Assembly (NCBI GenBank): GCA_045541355.1
Contig: JAZQIW010000100.1
Span: 1-18,195 of the forward strand
Direction of reading: 5' to 3'
Source of the DNA: UMGS1387 sp045541355
Lineage (GTDB): Bacteria; Bacillota; Clostridia; Oscillospirales; CAG-382
DNA length: 18,195 bases
The notes below the pieces were generated by a model. The model saw nothing but the letters and a program-made list of their open reading frames with translations. It did no database searches and was not told the DNA's origin. Positions within the stretch are counted from its first letter, which is position 1; each line of letters begins with the position of its first letter. This document shows, in pieces, positions 7,901-14,143 of this stretch. The position numbers were made by a program, and so were the translations under genes.

Positions 7901-7991
7901 ATGCTTCATCCTTGTGAATGGGTGTTTCAAGGGATGGCAGGGCATACTGCGGATAAAGGCTCTGAATGTGTTTTCTTACAATTTGTCTCAT
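4956..7991 (-). CDS. Multidomain GH99/WbsX-like glycan-processing protein
   Basis: This 1011-residue protein has a central domain (about 385-745) resembling the GH99-like/WbsX group: an N-terminal SLWHEGGHHGYDY segment (W398, H403, H404), and WNEYGEGHW at 681-689, where E683 and E686 sit three apart like the paired acids of GH99 endo-mannosidases. The region before it looks like two LamG/concanavalin-like beta-sandwich units (about 55-217 and 218-388). After it comes another beta-rich, possibly carbohydrate-binding region (about 750-900). The last 100 residues resemble the copper-amine-oxidase N-terminal-like domain, ending in LPLKFIFEKAGIKYEI. No signal peptide or anchor is visible, which is odd for such an end domain. 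AAGGAGG before the ATG supports the start. It is a lone minus-strand gene with its own promoter and terminator. The substrate is unknown; hydrolase is more likely than transferase, but neither is shown. Confidence 0.7.
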   Translation of the reverse strand: MRQIVRKHIQSLYPQYALPSLETPIHKDEAYPVVDQFFFGYFNKGQISTWNREDRFSKKVETTQSFDVKLSNTNSDGYIAINRKFEPQSDGRITLQTVIVLENADNGARIYLDNTDGENVFEFVSKNGFFFVKAKEETATNIAVHDGATYFRADFDLDTKKCRAYIDGAFACDFSLSDSFKNLGKVTVSTSEGYGDLSMQMRRMYIRRNYAVDENFYAPVYPADWESCPEAKMIREYNDAYESCTLKLDTTATAKKCHRTLEGKIVFESFFYLPKAGDTLKIKFDNAVTVTVKDGTISAGNINHSFISHIWQNVRLVADTEKGEADLYICGKIKGKVPFDAKSASFVSFDYEKGSDDGYALIDDVRVYNIFDYPDYCPEPVVPESRGVNAIMSVCSLWHEGGHHGYDYIAPYDECTPLLGYYDEGSIECADWETKYMLEQGISAFQYCWYTPQSTDPTIPIKTPRAFWHQYEGYFYGRYSHMLPFCILWENGGWGQRQMTLEEFRRFVWDYWVEWCFKDPRYYRIDNKAVFHIYRHDLFLNTFGSVEKCKEVIDFMREDIKNYGYDGLIVLVNCGNAYSTATVKMLDAMGFDGLCNYGWGKPSFAPDYINHAVGRIINNFEKIGSDMYTVPTVGTGRNIMGWEDTRTPLSTPEQYANSIKNAIKLCERQKHNPNLIYFSTWNEYGEGHWLAPTGLNGFGYSDAQRSVLCKDTELTHVTPSACQMARIAHLHNDYRTPIRSWLQQLPDVSKLDCEVVFDFDMNIKNWDFEDVYSSQDPDGSIVMDGYDIDPKAIFKHELNIPANNIEYIHVRLSTNSFDMLQIFFATDTHPEFFATGYIDFFVPERDVYMDLYIEAKHVDWNGIIKNIRIDTGESPALVKIQKIEFLKTKPIPTNFGFVVDGVALKIPFYYKDIRNGEYYLAANPKNGTFAATNIYHEWDRFEGKLYLKTGTDTEFLFTVGSDTVLINGNSEKLSEPFYLYDQMPVLPLKFIFEKAGIKYEISDNTVFITIR

Positions 7992-8023
7992 GTGCTTTTC
8001 CTCCTTGACACAATATGTTCTCT

Positions 8024-8039
8024 AATGTCAAATCGACAC
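8024..8039. promoter_or_regulatory. Possible operator at the GH99-like transcription start
   Basis: An interrupted dyad with core TGTC-AAATC-GACA, at 8026-8038, lies over the predicted start site of the minus-strand promoter. A similar TCGATT-GAC string occurs at 8089-8097 around the -35 of the divergent ruvC promoter. This could be a repressor site for the sugar gene, but the arms are only four to five bases. Confidence 0.25.
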
Positions 8040-8043
8040 TTTT

Positions 8044-8072
8044 AAGGTAGCATATTACAGGCTGTTTGTCAA
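8044..8072 (-). promoter_or_regulatory. Promoter of the GH99-like gene
   Basis: On the minus strand, TTGACA (complement of 8067-8072) and TACCTT (complement of 8044-8049) are separated by 17 bases, with TG one base upstream of the -10 (extended -10). The start site would fall near 8037, about 45 bases before the start codon. The -35 is a consensus match; the -10 is weak. Confidence 0.6.
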
Positions 8073-8092
8073 TAATTTATTTGCTGTTTCGA

Positions 8093-8121
8093 TTGACTTT
8101 TACAAAAAAGTGTGATATACT
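8093..8121 (+). promoter_or_regulatory. Sigma-A-type promoter of the ruvC operon
   Basis: TTGACT 8093-8098 and TATACT 8116-8121 are separated by exactly 17 bases, with TG at 8113-8114 forming an extended -10. Transcription should start near 8128, about 27 bases before the ruvC ATG. It is back to back with the minus-strand promoter at 8044-8072. Confidence 0.88.
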
Positions 8122-8154
8122 GTTTTTAACTATAAAATAGGGGGAGATTGTCGA

Positions 8155-8649
8155 ATGATAACGTTGGGTATAGACCCCGGACTTGCCACGGTAGGCTTCG
8201 GAGTTGTAGAAAGCGGATTCGGCAATAGCTTTCGTGCTCTTGAATACGGAGCAGTGCTGACAGAGGCAGGAAACAAGGTGGAGGACAGGCTTGAGGAAAT
8301 ATATGACAACATAGATGAGCTGTGCAAAACCTTCAGACCCGATGCCGTTTCGGTAGAAAAGCTCTACTTCAACACCAACGAAAAAACGGCAATAAATGTT
8401 GCTCAGGCGAGAGGTGTTATACTGCTTGCCTTAAAGAAAAACGGAGTGCCTGTTTTTGAATATACGCCTCTGCAGATAAAGCAGGCTTTAACGGGCTACG
8501 GAAGGGCGGAAAAGAAGCAGATAATGTACATGGTAAAAACCCTTCTTCACCTCAGCACAGAGCCGCACCCCGACGATACGGCAGATGCCCTTGCGGCAGC
8601 CATCTGCCATATATACAGTTCTTCGTCAATACTTTTTGGTATGAAATAA
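8155..8649 (+). CDS. ruvC: Crossover junction endodeoxyribonuclease RuvC
   Basis: This 164-residue nuclease resolves Holliday junctions by paired nicks, normally with the RuvAB branch-migration motor. The four acidic catalytic residues of the RNase H-like fold are visible: D7 in GIDPG, E68 in SVEKLYF, and D141 and D144 in HPDDTADALA. The length is normal for the family. GGGGGAG at 8140-8146 is well placed before the ATG. The gene opens a housekeeping cluster and is followed after 25 bases by darA. ruvA and ruvB, often adjacent in other bacteria, are not in the window. The call is firm. Confidence 0.96.
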   Translation: MITLGIDPGLATVGFGVVESGFGNSFRALEYGAVLTEAGNKVEDRLEEIYDNIDELCKTFRPDAVSVEKLYFNTNEKTAINVAQARGVILLALKKNGVPVFEYTPLQIKQALTGYGRAEKKQIMYMVKTLLHLSTEPHPDDTADALAAAICHIYSSSSILFGMK

Positions 8650-8674
8650 AAAAACAAAAGAAAGGAGGCTGTTT

Positions 8675-9004
8675 ATGAAGCTTATAATGGCGATTGTAAA
8701 CAACGATGACGGGCCGATGATTACGGCTCAGCTCAACAAGAGAGGTGTTTACACCACAAAAATTGCATCCACAGGCGGTTTCTTGTCGGCAGGCAACATG
8801 ACCTTTATCTCGGGTGTCGAGGATGAAAAGGTGGATGAGGTTATAGGAATCATCAAGGATTACAGCCGCAAGAGAACACAGACCGTTCCTACCATTTCCA
8901 CGGCAGCGGCGGGAGTTGGTTCATCCATGATAGGCACTGCCGAGGTGCTTGTCGGCGGAGGCACGATTTTTGTGCTTAACGTTGAAAGCTTTACAAGGGT
9001 ATGA
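8675..9004 (+). CDS. darA: Cyclic-di-AMP receptor DarA (PstA/YaaQ, PII-like)
   Basis: This 109-residue protein belongs to the DUF970/PF06153 family, whose characterised members (DarA, PstA, YaaQ) are trimeric PII-like cytoplasmic proteins that bind cyclic-di-AMP; their downstream target is not firmly known. The family features are clear: MKLIMAIVNNDD at the start, TKIASTGGFLSAGNMTF at 28-44, ISGVEDEKVDEV, and a C-terminal EVLVGGGTIFVLNVESF. The length matches known members. A strong AAAGGAGG at 8661-8668 precedes the ATG. The stop overlaps the holB start by four bases (ATGA). The yaaQ-holB-yaaT neighbourhood is conserved in Firmicutes, supporting the call; yaaR, usually between yaaQ and holB in Bacillus, is absent. 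Confidence 0.95.
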   Translation: MKLIMAIVNNDDGPMITAQLNKRGVYTTKIASTGGFLSAGNMTFISGVEDEKVDEVIGIIKDYSRKRTQTVPTISTAAAGVGSSMIGTAEVLVGGGTIFVLNVESFTRV

Positions 9005-9921
9005 GCACGGTTTCTCTTACTGAAGCTTTCAGACAAAACCCGCATCTTCACGCTTATCTCTACATTTCTTCAAATGCCTCTTTAAGAAAAGAGGGCGCGC
9101 GCCTTATTGCAAAGTCCATGCTTTGCAGAAACACAAAAGAGGGTGCCGAGCCCTGCGGAGAATGTGACTGCTGCGTGAAAATGAATGCCCAAGCCCACCC
9201 CGACTGCATTGTTATAGGCGGTGAAAAGGTGGGGGTTGATGATATCCGAGGAATTGAGGAGGAGGCATATCTTGCGCCAAATGAGGCAGACCTTAAGGTG
9301 TTTGTTCTTGAGAACGCCGACGGGTATAACATTCAGTCGCAGAATGCACTTCTCAAGATTATCGAAGAACCGCCGAGGGGAGTAAGATTTGTTCTTACGG
9401 CGTCTTCAAAGAATGCGCTGCTCGAAACGGTGCGCTCAAGGGTTTGCGTGCTTTCGGGTGAGATAATCGGCATAGAGCACATATGCAAGGAAATAAAGGA
9501 TATAAAAAGGGGACTTTCGGACACAGAGACAGAAAGAATTGCACATTTTGTCTCGGAATACGATAAGACCGATATAAAGAATCTCGACGAAAAACTGCTT
9601 TTGGATTATATTGAAAAAGCAGGCGGCTTTTTCTCGGGAAAGACACAGGGAGCTCCTCTCCCGCTTCCTAAAAAGAAGGATGAATTTATGCTTTGGCTGC
9701 AGGTATTCATGCTTGCGTCAAAGGAAATTGCGCTTGCCAAATGCAAGGGCAGACTGCGTGAGGGAATGCTGTCATCCGAGACGCTTTCGGTTTGCAACTC
9801 AAAGACGTCTATGAAAAAGGCTCACGCTCTTTACGACACCTTTGAAGAAGCGTATCTTCTTCTTGAGGCAAATGCAAATGTCAATGCAGTTTCCGCCTTT
9901 CTTCTTCAGAGCGTAAAGTAA
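9001..9921 (+). CDS. holB: DNA polymerase III delta-prime subunit (clamp loader)
   Basis: This 306-residue protein is the delta-prime subunit of the clamp loader, an AAA+ fold protein that helps load the sliding clamp at replication forks. Visible features are a zinc-binding cysteine cluster (C42, C52, C55, C58) and ENADGYNIQSQNALLKIIEEPP, the most conserved stretch of the family. The SRV triplet near residue 145 stands where SRC motifs carry the arginine finger. The N-terminal region lacks a recognisable Walker A motif (GxxGxGK), having only SSNASLRKEGA there. Loss of ATP binding is normal for many delta-prime subunits, though here it is more complete than usual. The start overlaps the darA stop by four bases. 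The C-terminal part is only weakly conserved, as expected. Confidence 0.9.
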   Translation: MSTVSLTEAFRQNPHLHAYLYISSNASLRKEGARLIAKSMLCRNTKEGAEPCGECDCCVKMNAQAHPDCIVIGGEKVGVDDIRGIEEEAYLAPNEADLKVFVLENADGYNIQSQNALLKIIEEPPRGVRFVLTASSKNALLETVRSRVCVLSGEIIGIEHICKEIKDIKRGLSDTETERIAHFVSEYDKTDIKNLDEKLLLDYIEKAGGFFSGKTQGAPLPLPKKKDEFMLWLQVFMLASKEIALAKCKGRLREGMLSSETLSVCNSKTSMKKAHALYDTFEEAYLLLEANANVNAVSAFLLQSVK

Positions 9922-9935
9922 AACATATAGATACG

Positions 9936-9971
9936 GGGTGTCATGCACCCTCCACAACCGTGAAAACACGG
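9936..9971 (+). other. Two tandem mini-hairpins in the ricT leader
   Basis: GGGTG 9936-9940 pairs with CACCC 9946-9950 (loop TCATG), and CCGTG 9958-9962 pairs with CACGG 9967-9971 (loop AAAA). They lie in the 75-base gap between holB and ricT and are followed by GAAAGGA at 9977-9983. I do not recognise a riboswitch class. They may affect ricT translation or processing of the cotranscript. Confidence 0.4.
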
Positions 9972-9996
9972 ATGCTGAAAGGATTACTTTGATAAT

Positions 9997-11691
9997 ATGA
10001 ACAATAATTCAGGTTCGGGAAGAGAAAACGATATCAAGACCAAAAAGGGCTTTCTGATATCTCTTCCCGGAAAGAAAAAGAACGAATCATCGGGCGAAAG
10101 CTCCATAAATCTTGCAAAGCCCGCCGTCTCGACTGTCAAGGAAAAGAACGAAAACAAAGGCGGCAAGTCAGGCAGGGAACAGAACAAGGGACAGGACAGA
10201 AATGACAGGAACGGCAGAAATGACCGTAATGACAGAAACAATAAAAACAAGAACAAAAAGAACGATAAAAACAAAATCCGCCCGGATATAAAGACCGGCA
10301 CCGCCCCATCTCAAAAGCAGGAGAAGGGCGACAGACAGGAAAAGGGCGACCGTCAGAATAACCAGAACAATCAGAATAACCAGAATAACCGTAACAATGC
10401 CCCCGCAATGCAAGAAAAAGAGCCAAGAAGAAATGACGGCTTTGACAGGGGCGGCAAAAAGAACAAAAAGCATTCCCGTCACAATGACAGGCATGAAAAC
10501 CGACAGGAAAACAAACAGGAAAACAGACAGGAAAACCGTCATCAGAATCAGGAAATCGACGGCGGAGCAAAGCAGACCAAAAAGCAGGCACAGGCACCCT
10601 TGTCGGCACTTTCGTCGGATATAGCAAGGGCAGAAAGAAGCTCCGAAAAGGCTTTGTCGGGACATACAACGGGCGTATTGTCCGAGATTTCTCTTGAAGA
10701 AAAGTACAAAAACGCAAAACCCCTTGCCGAGCAGATAGCAGAGCAGGAAATGCGTGCAAAGGGAATAAAAATACCCGCACAGGACAATGAACAGCCGTCA
10801 CAAGAGCCCGAGGAAAAACAGGAGATTGTCGGCATACGCTTCAGAGAGGCGGGCAAGATTTATTATTTTGACCCCGACGGAAAGCAGATTCCCTTCGGAA
10901 CTCCCGTCATTGTCGAAACAAGCCGCGGAAGCGAATACGGCTTTACCGCAATTTCCAACAGATTTATTCCCACAGAAAGTCTTGCGGCTCCCCTTAAAAA
11001 GATTGAAAGGCTTGCCACCGAAACCGATACCCAAAAGCACGTTGCAAACAAGGCTCTTGAGGACGATGCGGCGGTAATCTTCAAGGAAAAGGTTGAAAAG
11101 CTCGGCCTTGAAATGAATCTTATCTATGTTGAATACACCTTTGACAACACACGTCTGCTGTTTTACTTTACAGCCGAGACGAGAATTGATTTCAGAGAGC
11201 TTGTGAAGGAGCTTGCGGGTGTTTTCAGAACAAGAATAGAGCTTCGCCAGATTGGCGTAAGAGACGAGGCGAAGATACTCGGAGGTCTCGGCGTTTGCGG
11301 AAGAGCAACCTGCTGCAACACCTTCCTCGGAGATTTTGCACAGGTTTCCATCAAGATGGCAAAGGATCAGAGCCTGTCCCTCAACGCCGCCAAGATTTCG
11401 GGTGCCTGCGGAAAGCTTATGTGCTGTCTGAGATACGAGGACAAGGTATATGAGGAAGAAAACGCAAGAACACCAAAGGTCGGAAGCATTGTTGACACAC
11501 CCGAGGGAAAGGGCCATGTTGTCGAAAGAAATGCCCTCAAGGGCACGGTAAGCGTTCAGCTTGATTTCGCCCCCGATTCCCCTGCAAAGCCCTTCTCGAG
11601 AGACGAGGTAAGGGTGGTTGGCTTCAACAAGGAAAAGGGCGAGGCGGAGGATACAGACGACGGCCTTGATGAGCTTGGAGATGTAGAATAA
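9997..11691 (+). CDS. ricT: RicT/YaaT-like PSP1 protein with long basic low-complexity N-terminus
   Basis: The C-terminal half (about 277-545) is a PSP1 domain of the RicT/YaaT type. In Bacillus, RicT joins RicA and RicF in an iron-sulfur complex that promotes RNase Y-dependent mRNA maturation and affects sporulation and biofilm formation. The cysteine clusters expected for cluster binding are present: GVCGRATCC (C434, C439, C440) and GACGKLMCC (C471, C476, C477). The N-terminal 270 residues have no counterpart in the roughly 275-residue Bacillus protein. They are rich in N, Q, K, R and D, with repeated NDR, QNN and QEN units (about 69-175), and look disordered and RNA-binding-like. The ATG at 9997 follows GAAAGGA at 9977-9983, a longer than usual spacing of 13; no better in-frame start was seen. 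truB begins four bases after the stop. Confidence 0.88.
   Translation: MNNNSGSGRENDIKTKKGFLISLPGKKKNESSGESSINLAKPAVSTVKEKNENKGGKSGREQNKGQDRNDRNGRNDRNDRNNKNKNKKNDKNKIRPDIKTGTAPSQKQEKGDRQEKGDRQNNQNNQNNQNNRNNAPAMQEKEPRRNDGFDRGGKKNKKHSRHNDRHENRQENKQENRQENRHQNQEIDGGAKQTKKQAQAPLSALSSDIARAERSSEKALSGHTTGVLSEISLEEKYKNAKPLAEQIAEQEMRAKGIKIPAQDNEQPSQEPEEKQEIVGIRFREAGKIYYFDPDGKQIPFGTPVIVETSRGSEYGFTAISNRFIPTESLAAPLKKIERLATETDTQKHVANKALEDDAAVIFKEKVEKLGLEMNLIYVEYTFDNTRLLFYFTAETRIDFRELVKELAGVFRTRIELRQIGVRDEAKILGGLGVCGRATCCNTFLGDFAQVSIKMAKDQSLSLNAAKISGACGKLMCCLRYEDKVYEEENARTPKVGSIVDTPEGKGHVVERNALKGTVSVQLDFAPDSPAKPFSRDEVRVVGFNKEKGEAEDTDDGLDELGDVE
10201..10539 (+). repeat. In-frame short tandem repeats inside ricT
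   Basis: Three coding repeat tracts are visible: 9-base NDR/NGR-type units at 10201-10236; an 18-base unit (EKGDRQ) twice at 10321-10356, leading into four QNN units and one RNN unit at 10354-10398; and a 12-base QENx-type unit four times at 10492-10539. All lengths are multiples of three, so copy-number change keeps the frame and would alter only the length of the disordered region. Confidence 0.75.
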
Positions 11692-11695
11692 TACA

Positions 11696-12613
11696 ATGAA
11701 CGGCATTTTAAACATCTATAAAGAGAGTGGAATGACGTCATTCTCGGTTGTGTCGAGGGTGAAGAAATTCTGCTCGGAAAAGCGTGTCGGCCACGCAGGA
11801 ACCCTTGACCCCATGGCAACAGGCGTACTTCCCGTGCTTGTGGGAAAGGCGGCAGTCATGCAGGAAAGGCTGTCCGACCATGACAAAAGGTATATTGCAG
11901 GCGTAAGGCTTGGAATTGAGACGGACACGGGCGATGTTACGGGAAATATATTAAAGCAAAACGATAAGAGCGTTACAACAGAGGACTTTTGCAGGGTGCT
12001 TGAAGCCTTTACCGGACTTCTCTTGCAGGTGCCGCCCATGTACAGTGCAATACAGATTGACGGAAAGCGTCTTTATGACCTTGCACGCGCGGGCATTGAG
12101 GTTGAAAGACCTGCAAGGGAGATTACCATATATAAAAACACCCTTGTCGAGAGGGTTAACGAAAGTGATTTTGTAATTGATGTTTCCTGCTCGAAGGGTA
12201 CGTATATAAGAACTCTTTGCGAGGACATAGGAAAGGCACTCGGAACGTGTGCCTCAATGTACAGCCTTGAGCGAATTGAATGCGGAGCTTATACAAAGCA
12301 GGGCTCGGTTACAATAGGTGCTCTTGAGGAGCTGTACAAGGCGGGGCGGACAGAGGAAATCGAAAAGCTGCTTTTGCCTACTGAGCCTCTTTTTAAGCAT
12401 CTTCCGAAGGTAAGGCTTCCCGAGTTTTATACAAGGCTTTGTCTTAGCGGATGTGAGATATATCTCAAAAAGATAGGACTTATGGATAATGCCTTTGATG
12501 AAACACAGGGAGAGTGCAGGGTTTACACCTTTGACGGAAGATTTATCGGCAATGCCTTTGTAAAGGATTATCCCGACGGAAAGGCAATCAAGATAAAATA
12601 CAGGTTTTTGTAA
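11696..12613 (+). CDS. truB: tRNA pseudouridine(55) synthase TruB
   Basis: This 305-residue enzyme converts U55 of the T-arm of tRNAs to pseudouridine. The family core is intact: GILNIYKESGMTS at the N-terminus, and GHAGTLDPMATGVL with catalytic D38. The RYIAGVRLGIETDTGD segment and GTYIRTLCEDIG follow, as expected. The C-terminal 70 residues fit the small PUA-like extension of bacterial TruB. The start lies four bases after the ricT stop and uses a GGAG inside the end of ricT (about 11679-11682), indicating cotranscription and coupled translation. ribF, often beside truB in other Firmicutes, is not found here. No terminator follows directly. Confidence 0.96.
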   Translation: MNGILNIYKESGMTSFSVVSRVKKFCSEKRVGHAGTLDPMATGVLPVLVGKAAVMQERLSDHDKRYIAGVRLGIETDTGDVTGNILKQNDKSVTTEDFCRVLEAFTGLLLQVPPMYSAIQIDGKRLYDLARAGIEVERPAREITIYKNTLVERVNESDFVIDVSCSKGTYIRTLCEDIGKALGTCASMYSLERIECGAYTKQGSVTIGALEELYKAGRTEEIEKLLLPTEPLFKHLPKVRLPEFYTRLCLSGCEIYLKKIGLMDNAFDETQGECRVYTFDGRFIGNAFVKDYPDGKAIKIKYRFL

Positions 12614-12687
12614 AAGAACCTTGGGCTGAAAAACAAAAAATAACATACAGTTTTTAAAGGAAGGGTGACTTACCTTTTCGGGCATTG

Positions 12688-12717
12688 GCTGCTTTTCCTA
12701 AAAAAACAGCGAAAGGA
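12688..12717 (+). other. Weak hairpin and ribosome binding site before glyA
   Basis: GCTG 12688-12691 pairs with CAGC 12707-12710, with a possible inner T/A-rich extension. GAAAGGA follows at 12711-12717, eight bases before the glyA ATG. The 112-base gap between truB and glyA shows no convincing promoter, terminator or riboswitch, so glyA may be read through from truB. Confidence 0.3.
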
Positions 12718-12725
12718 ACAGAAAA

Positions 12726-13967
12726 ATGGTAAAGGAAAATCTTGAGTTTTTGAGACAGTTTGACCCTGAGGTTGCAGATGCAATAGGACTTGAGCTGTCA
12801 AGACAGAGAAGAAACATTGAGCTTATCGCAAGCGAAAACATTGTATCCGAGGCAGTTATGTCTGCCATGGGAAGCGTGCTTACCAACAAGTATGCAGAGG
12901 GCTATCCCGGAAAGAGATATTACGGCGGCTGTGAATGTGTTGACGTTGCCGAAAACATTGCACGTGAGAGAGCCTGCAAGCTCTTTGGCGCAGACCACGC
13001 AAATGTTCAGCCCCATTCGGGAGCTTCTGCAAACTTTGCGGTATTTACCGCATTTTTGAAGCCCGGTGACACGGTTATGGGCATGAATCTTGCCCACGGC
13101 GGACACCTTTCCCACGGAAGCCCCGTAAACGTTTCGGGTATGTACTTCAATGTAGTTCCCTACGGCGTGAACGATGACGGCTTTATCGACTACGAGGAAA
13201 TGGAAAGAATTGCACTTGAGTGCAAGCCCAAGATGATTATTGCAGGTGCCTCTGCATATCCGAGAGTGATTGACTTTGAAAAGTGCGCGGAAATTGCAAA
13301 GAAGGTCGGCGCAATTCTTATGGTTGACATGGCGCATATTGCAGGTCTCGTTGCCGCAGGTCTCCATCCCAATCCCGTTCCCTATGCCGATGTTGTAACA
13401 ACAACAACACATAAGACTCTCAGAGGTCCCAGAGGCGGTCTTATTCTCTGCAAGGAGGAATATGCAAAGCAGATTGACAAGGCAATATTCCCCGGCACAC
13501 AGGGAGGCCCTCTCATGCACGTTATCGCTTCAAAGGCTGTTTGCTTCGGCGAGGCATTGAAGCCCGAGTTCAAGGAATATCAGAAGCAGCTCGTTTCCAA
13601 CATGAAGGTGTTTGCGGAGTGTCTGCTTGAAGAAGGCTTCAGACTTGTTTCGGGAGGTACTGACAACCACCTCGGACTTGTTGACCTTCGCCCCTTCGGA
13701 ATCACAGGCAAGGAATTTGAGGCAAGACTTGACTCTGTATATATTACAGTCAACAAGAATGCAATTCCCAATGACCCCGAAAAGCCCTTTGTAACAAGCG
13801 GCGTAAGAGTAGGTACGGCAGCAGCCACCTCCCGCGGCTTTGTTGAGGATGATTTCAGAGTTATTGCAAAGCTCTTTAAGCTTGTTGCAACAGAATATGA
13901 AACAAAGGCAGACTACATAAGAGAAGAGGTTTGCAAGCTCTGCGATAAGTACCCTCTTTACGAATAA
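12726..13967 (+). CDS. glyA: Serine hydroxymethyltransferase
   Basis: This 413-residue PLP enzyme interconverts serine plus tetrahydrofolate with glycine plus methylene-tetrahydrofolate, feeding one-carbon units to thymidylate, purine and methionine synthesis in the cytoplasm. It is collinear with the family: RQRRNIELIASEN near the N-terminus, TNKYAEGYPGKRYYGG, and PHSGASANFAVF. The PLP-binding segment TTTTHKTLRGPRGG has K230 as the Schiff-base lysine. The length is normal and no catalytic residue appears missing. AAAGGA at 12712-12717 supports the ATG. It probably ends the ruvC-truB transcription unit and is terminated about 125 bases further on. Confidence 0.98.
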   Translation: MVKENLEFLRQFDPEVADAIGLELSRQRRNIELIASENIVSEAVMSAMGSVLTNKYAEGYPGKRYYGGCECVDVAENIARERACKLFGADHANVQPHSGASANFAVFTAFLKPGDTVMGMNLAHGGHLSHGSPVNVSGMYFNVVPYGVNDDGFIDYEEMERIALECKPKMIIAGASAYPRVIDFEKCAEIAKKVGAILMVDMAHIAGLVAAGLHPNPVPYADVVTTTTHKTLRGPRGGLILCKEEYAKQIDKAIFPGTQGGPLMHVIASKAVCFGEALKPEFKEYQKQLVSNMKVFAECLLEEGFRLVSGGTDNHLGLVDLRPFGITGKEFEARLDSVYITVNKNAIPNDPEKPFVTSGVRVGTAAATSRGFVEDDFRVIAKLFKLVATEYETKADYIREEVCKLCDKYPLYE

Positions 13968-14022
13968 GCTTTCTTTTTTAGTTAGTTTTTGTCGGTTTTT
14001 TTCGCTTCCCCTAAAGAAAGCT
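13967..14022. repeat. Loose inverted repeat after glyA
   Basis: AGCTTTCTTT 13967-13976 and AAAGAAAGCT 14013-14022 are perfect 10-base arms with a 36-base spacer. The spacer contains T-runs. It could help stop transcription or protect the 3' end, but the real terminator seems to be at 14093-14135. The rest of the 126-base spacer shows nothing else. Confidence 0.35.
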
Positions 14023-14092
14023 CGCAAAGAACTTTCGATTTAACAACGTTTTTTTGTGAAAGAAACCTAAACGTAATACTCACGATTGCAAC

Positions 14093-14135
14093 AATGCCCG
14101 ACCACCTGAAAAAGGCGGTCGGGCATTCTGTTTTT
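14093..14135 (+). terminator. Strong terminator hairpin between glyA and the ECF S gene
   Basis: AATGCCCGACC 14093-14103 pairs perfectly with GGTCGGGCATT 14117-14127, and CCT/AGG can extend the stem inward past one mismatch. CTGTTTTT follows on the plus strand, making it a terminator for glyA. It also lies 17 bases beyond the stop of the convergent minus-strand gene and may protect or end that transcript, although no T-run follows on that side. Confidence 0.85.
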
Positions 14136-14143
14136 GTGTCCGG

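Noticed and set aside
9934..9983. Known small riboswitch ahead of ricT (preQ1, guanidine-II/mini-ykkC, fluoride)
   Set aside because: Loop sequences and conserved bases do not fit: there is no ACGR loop pair and no preQ1 or fluoride consensus.
10201..10539. CRISPR-like array
   Set aside because: Repeat units are 9, 12 and 18 bases, in frame and without unique spacers; they are coding repeats in ricT.
9984..10801. Long open frames on the minus strand opposite ricT (including one of 221 codons, Cys/Phe/Ser-rich)
   Set aside because: They are shadows of the low-complexity Asn/Lys/Arg coding region; the predicted proteins are biased in composition, have no family resemblance, and the plus-strand gene is well supported by its PSP1 domain.
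10798..11715. A 305-codon minus-strand frame opposite the ricT PSP1 domain
   Set aside because: The plus frame has the conserved cysteine clusters and fits the operon; the reverse product resembles no family.
12614..12725. Riboswitch or promoter for glyA
   Set aside because: No tetrahydrofolate, glycine or SAM riboswitch features and no -35/-10 pair of reasonable quality were found in the 112-base gap.
13980..14092. Small gene or RNA between glyA and the terminator
   Set aside because: Short frames here lack ribosome binding sites and conserved composition; only a loose inverted repeat and T-runs are visible.
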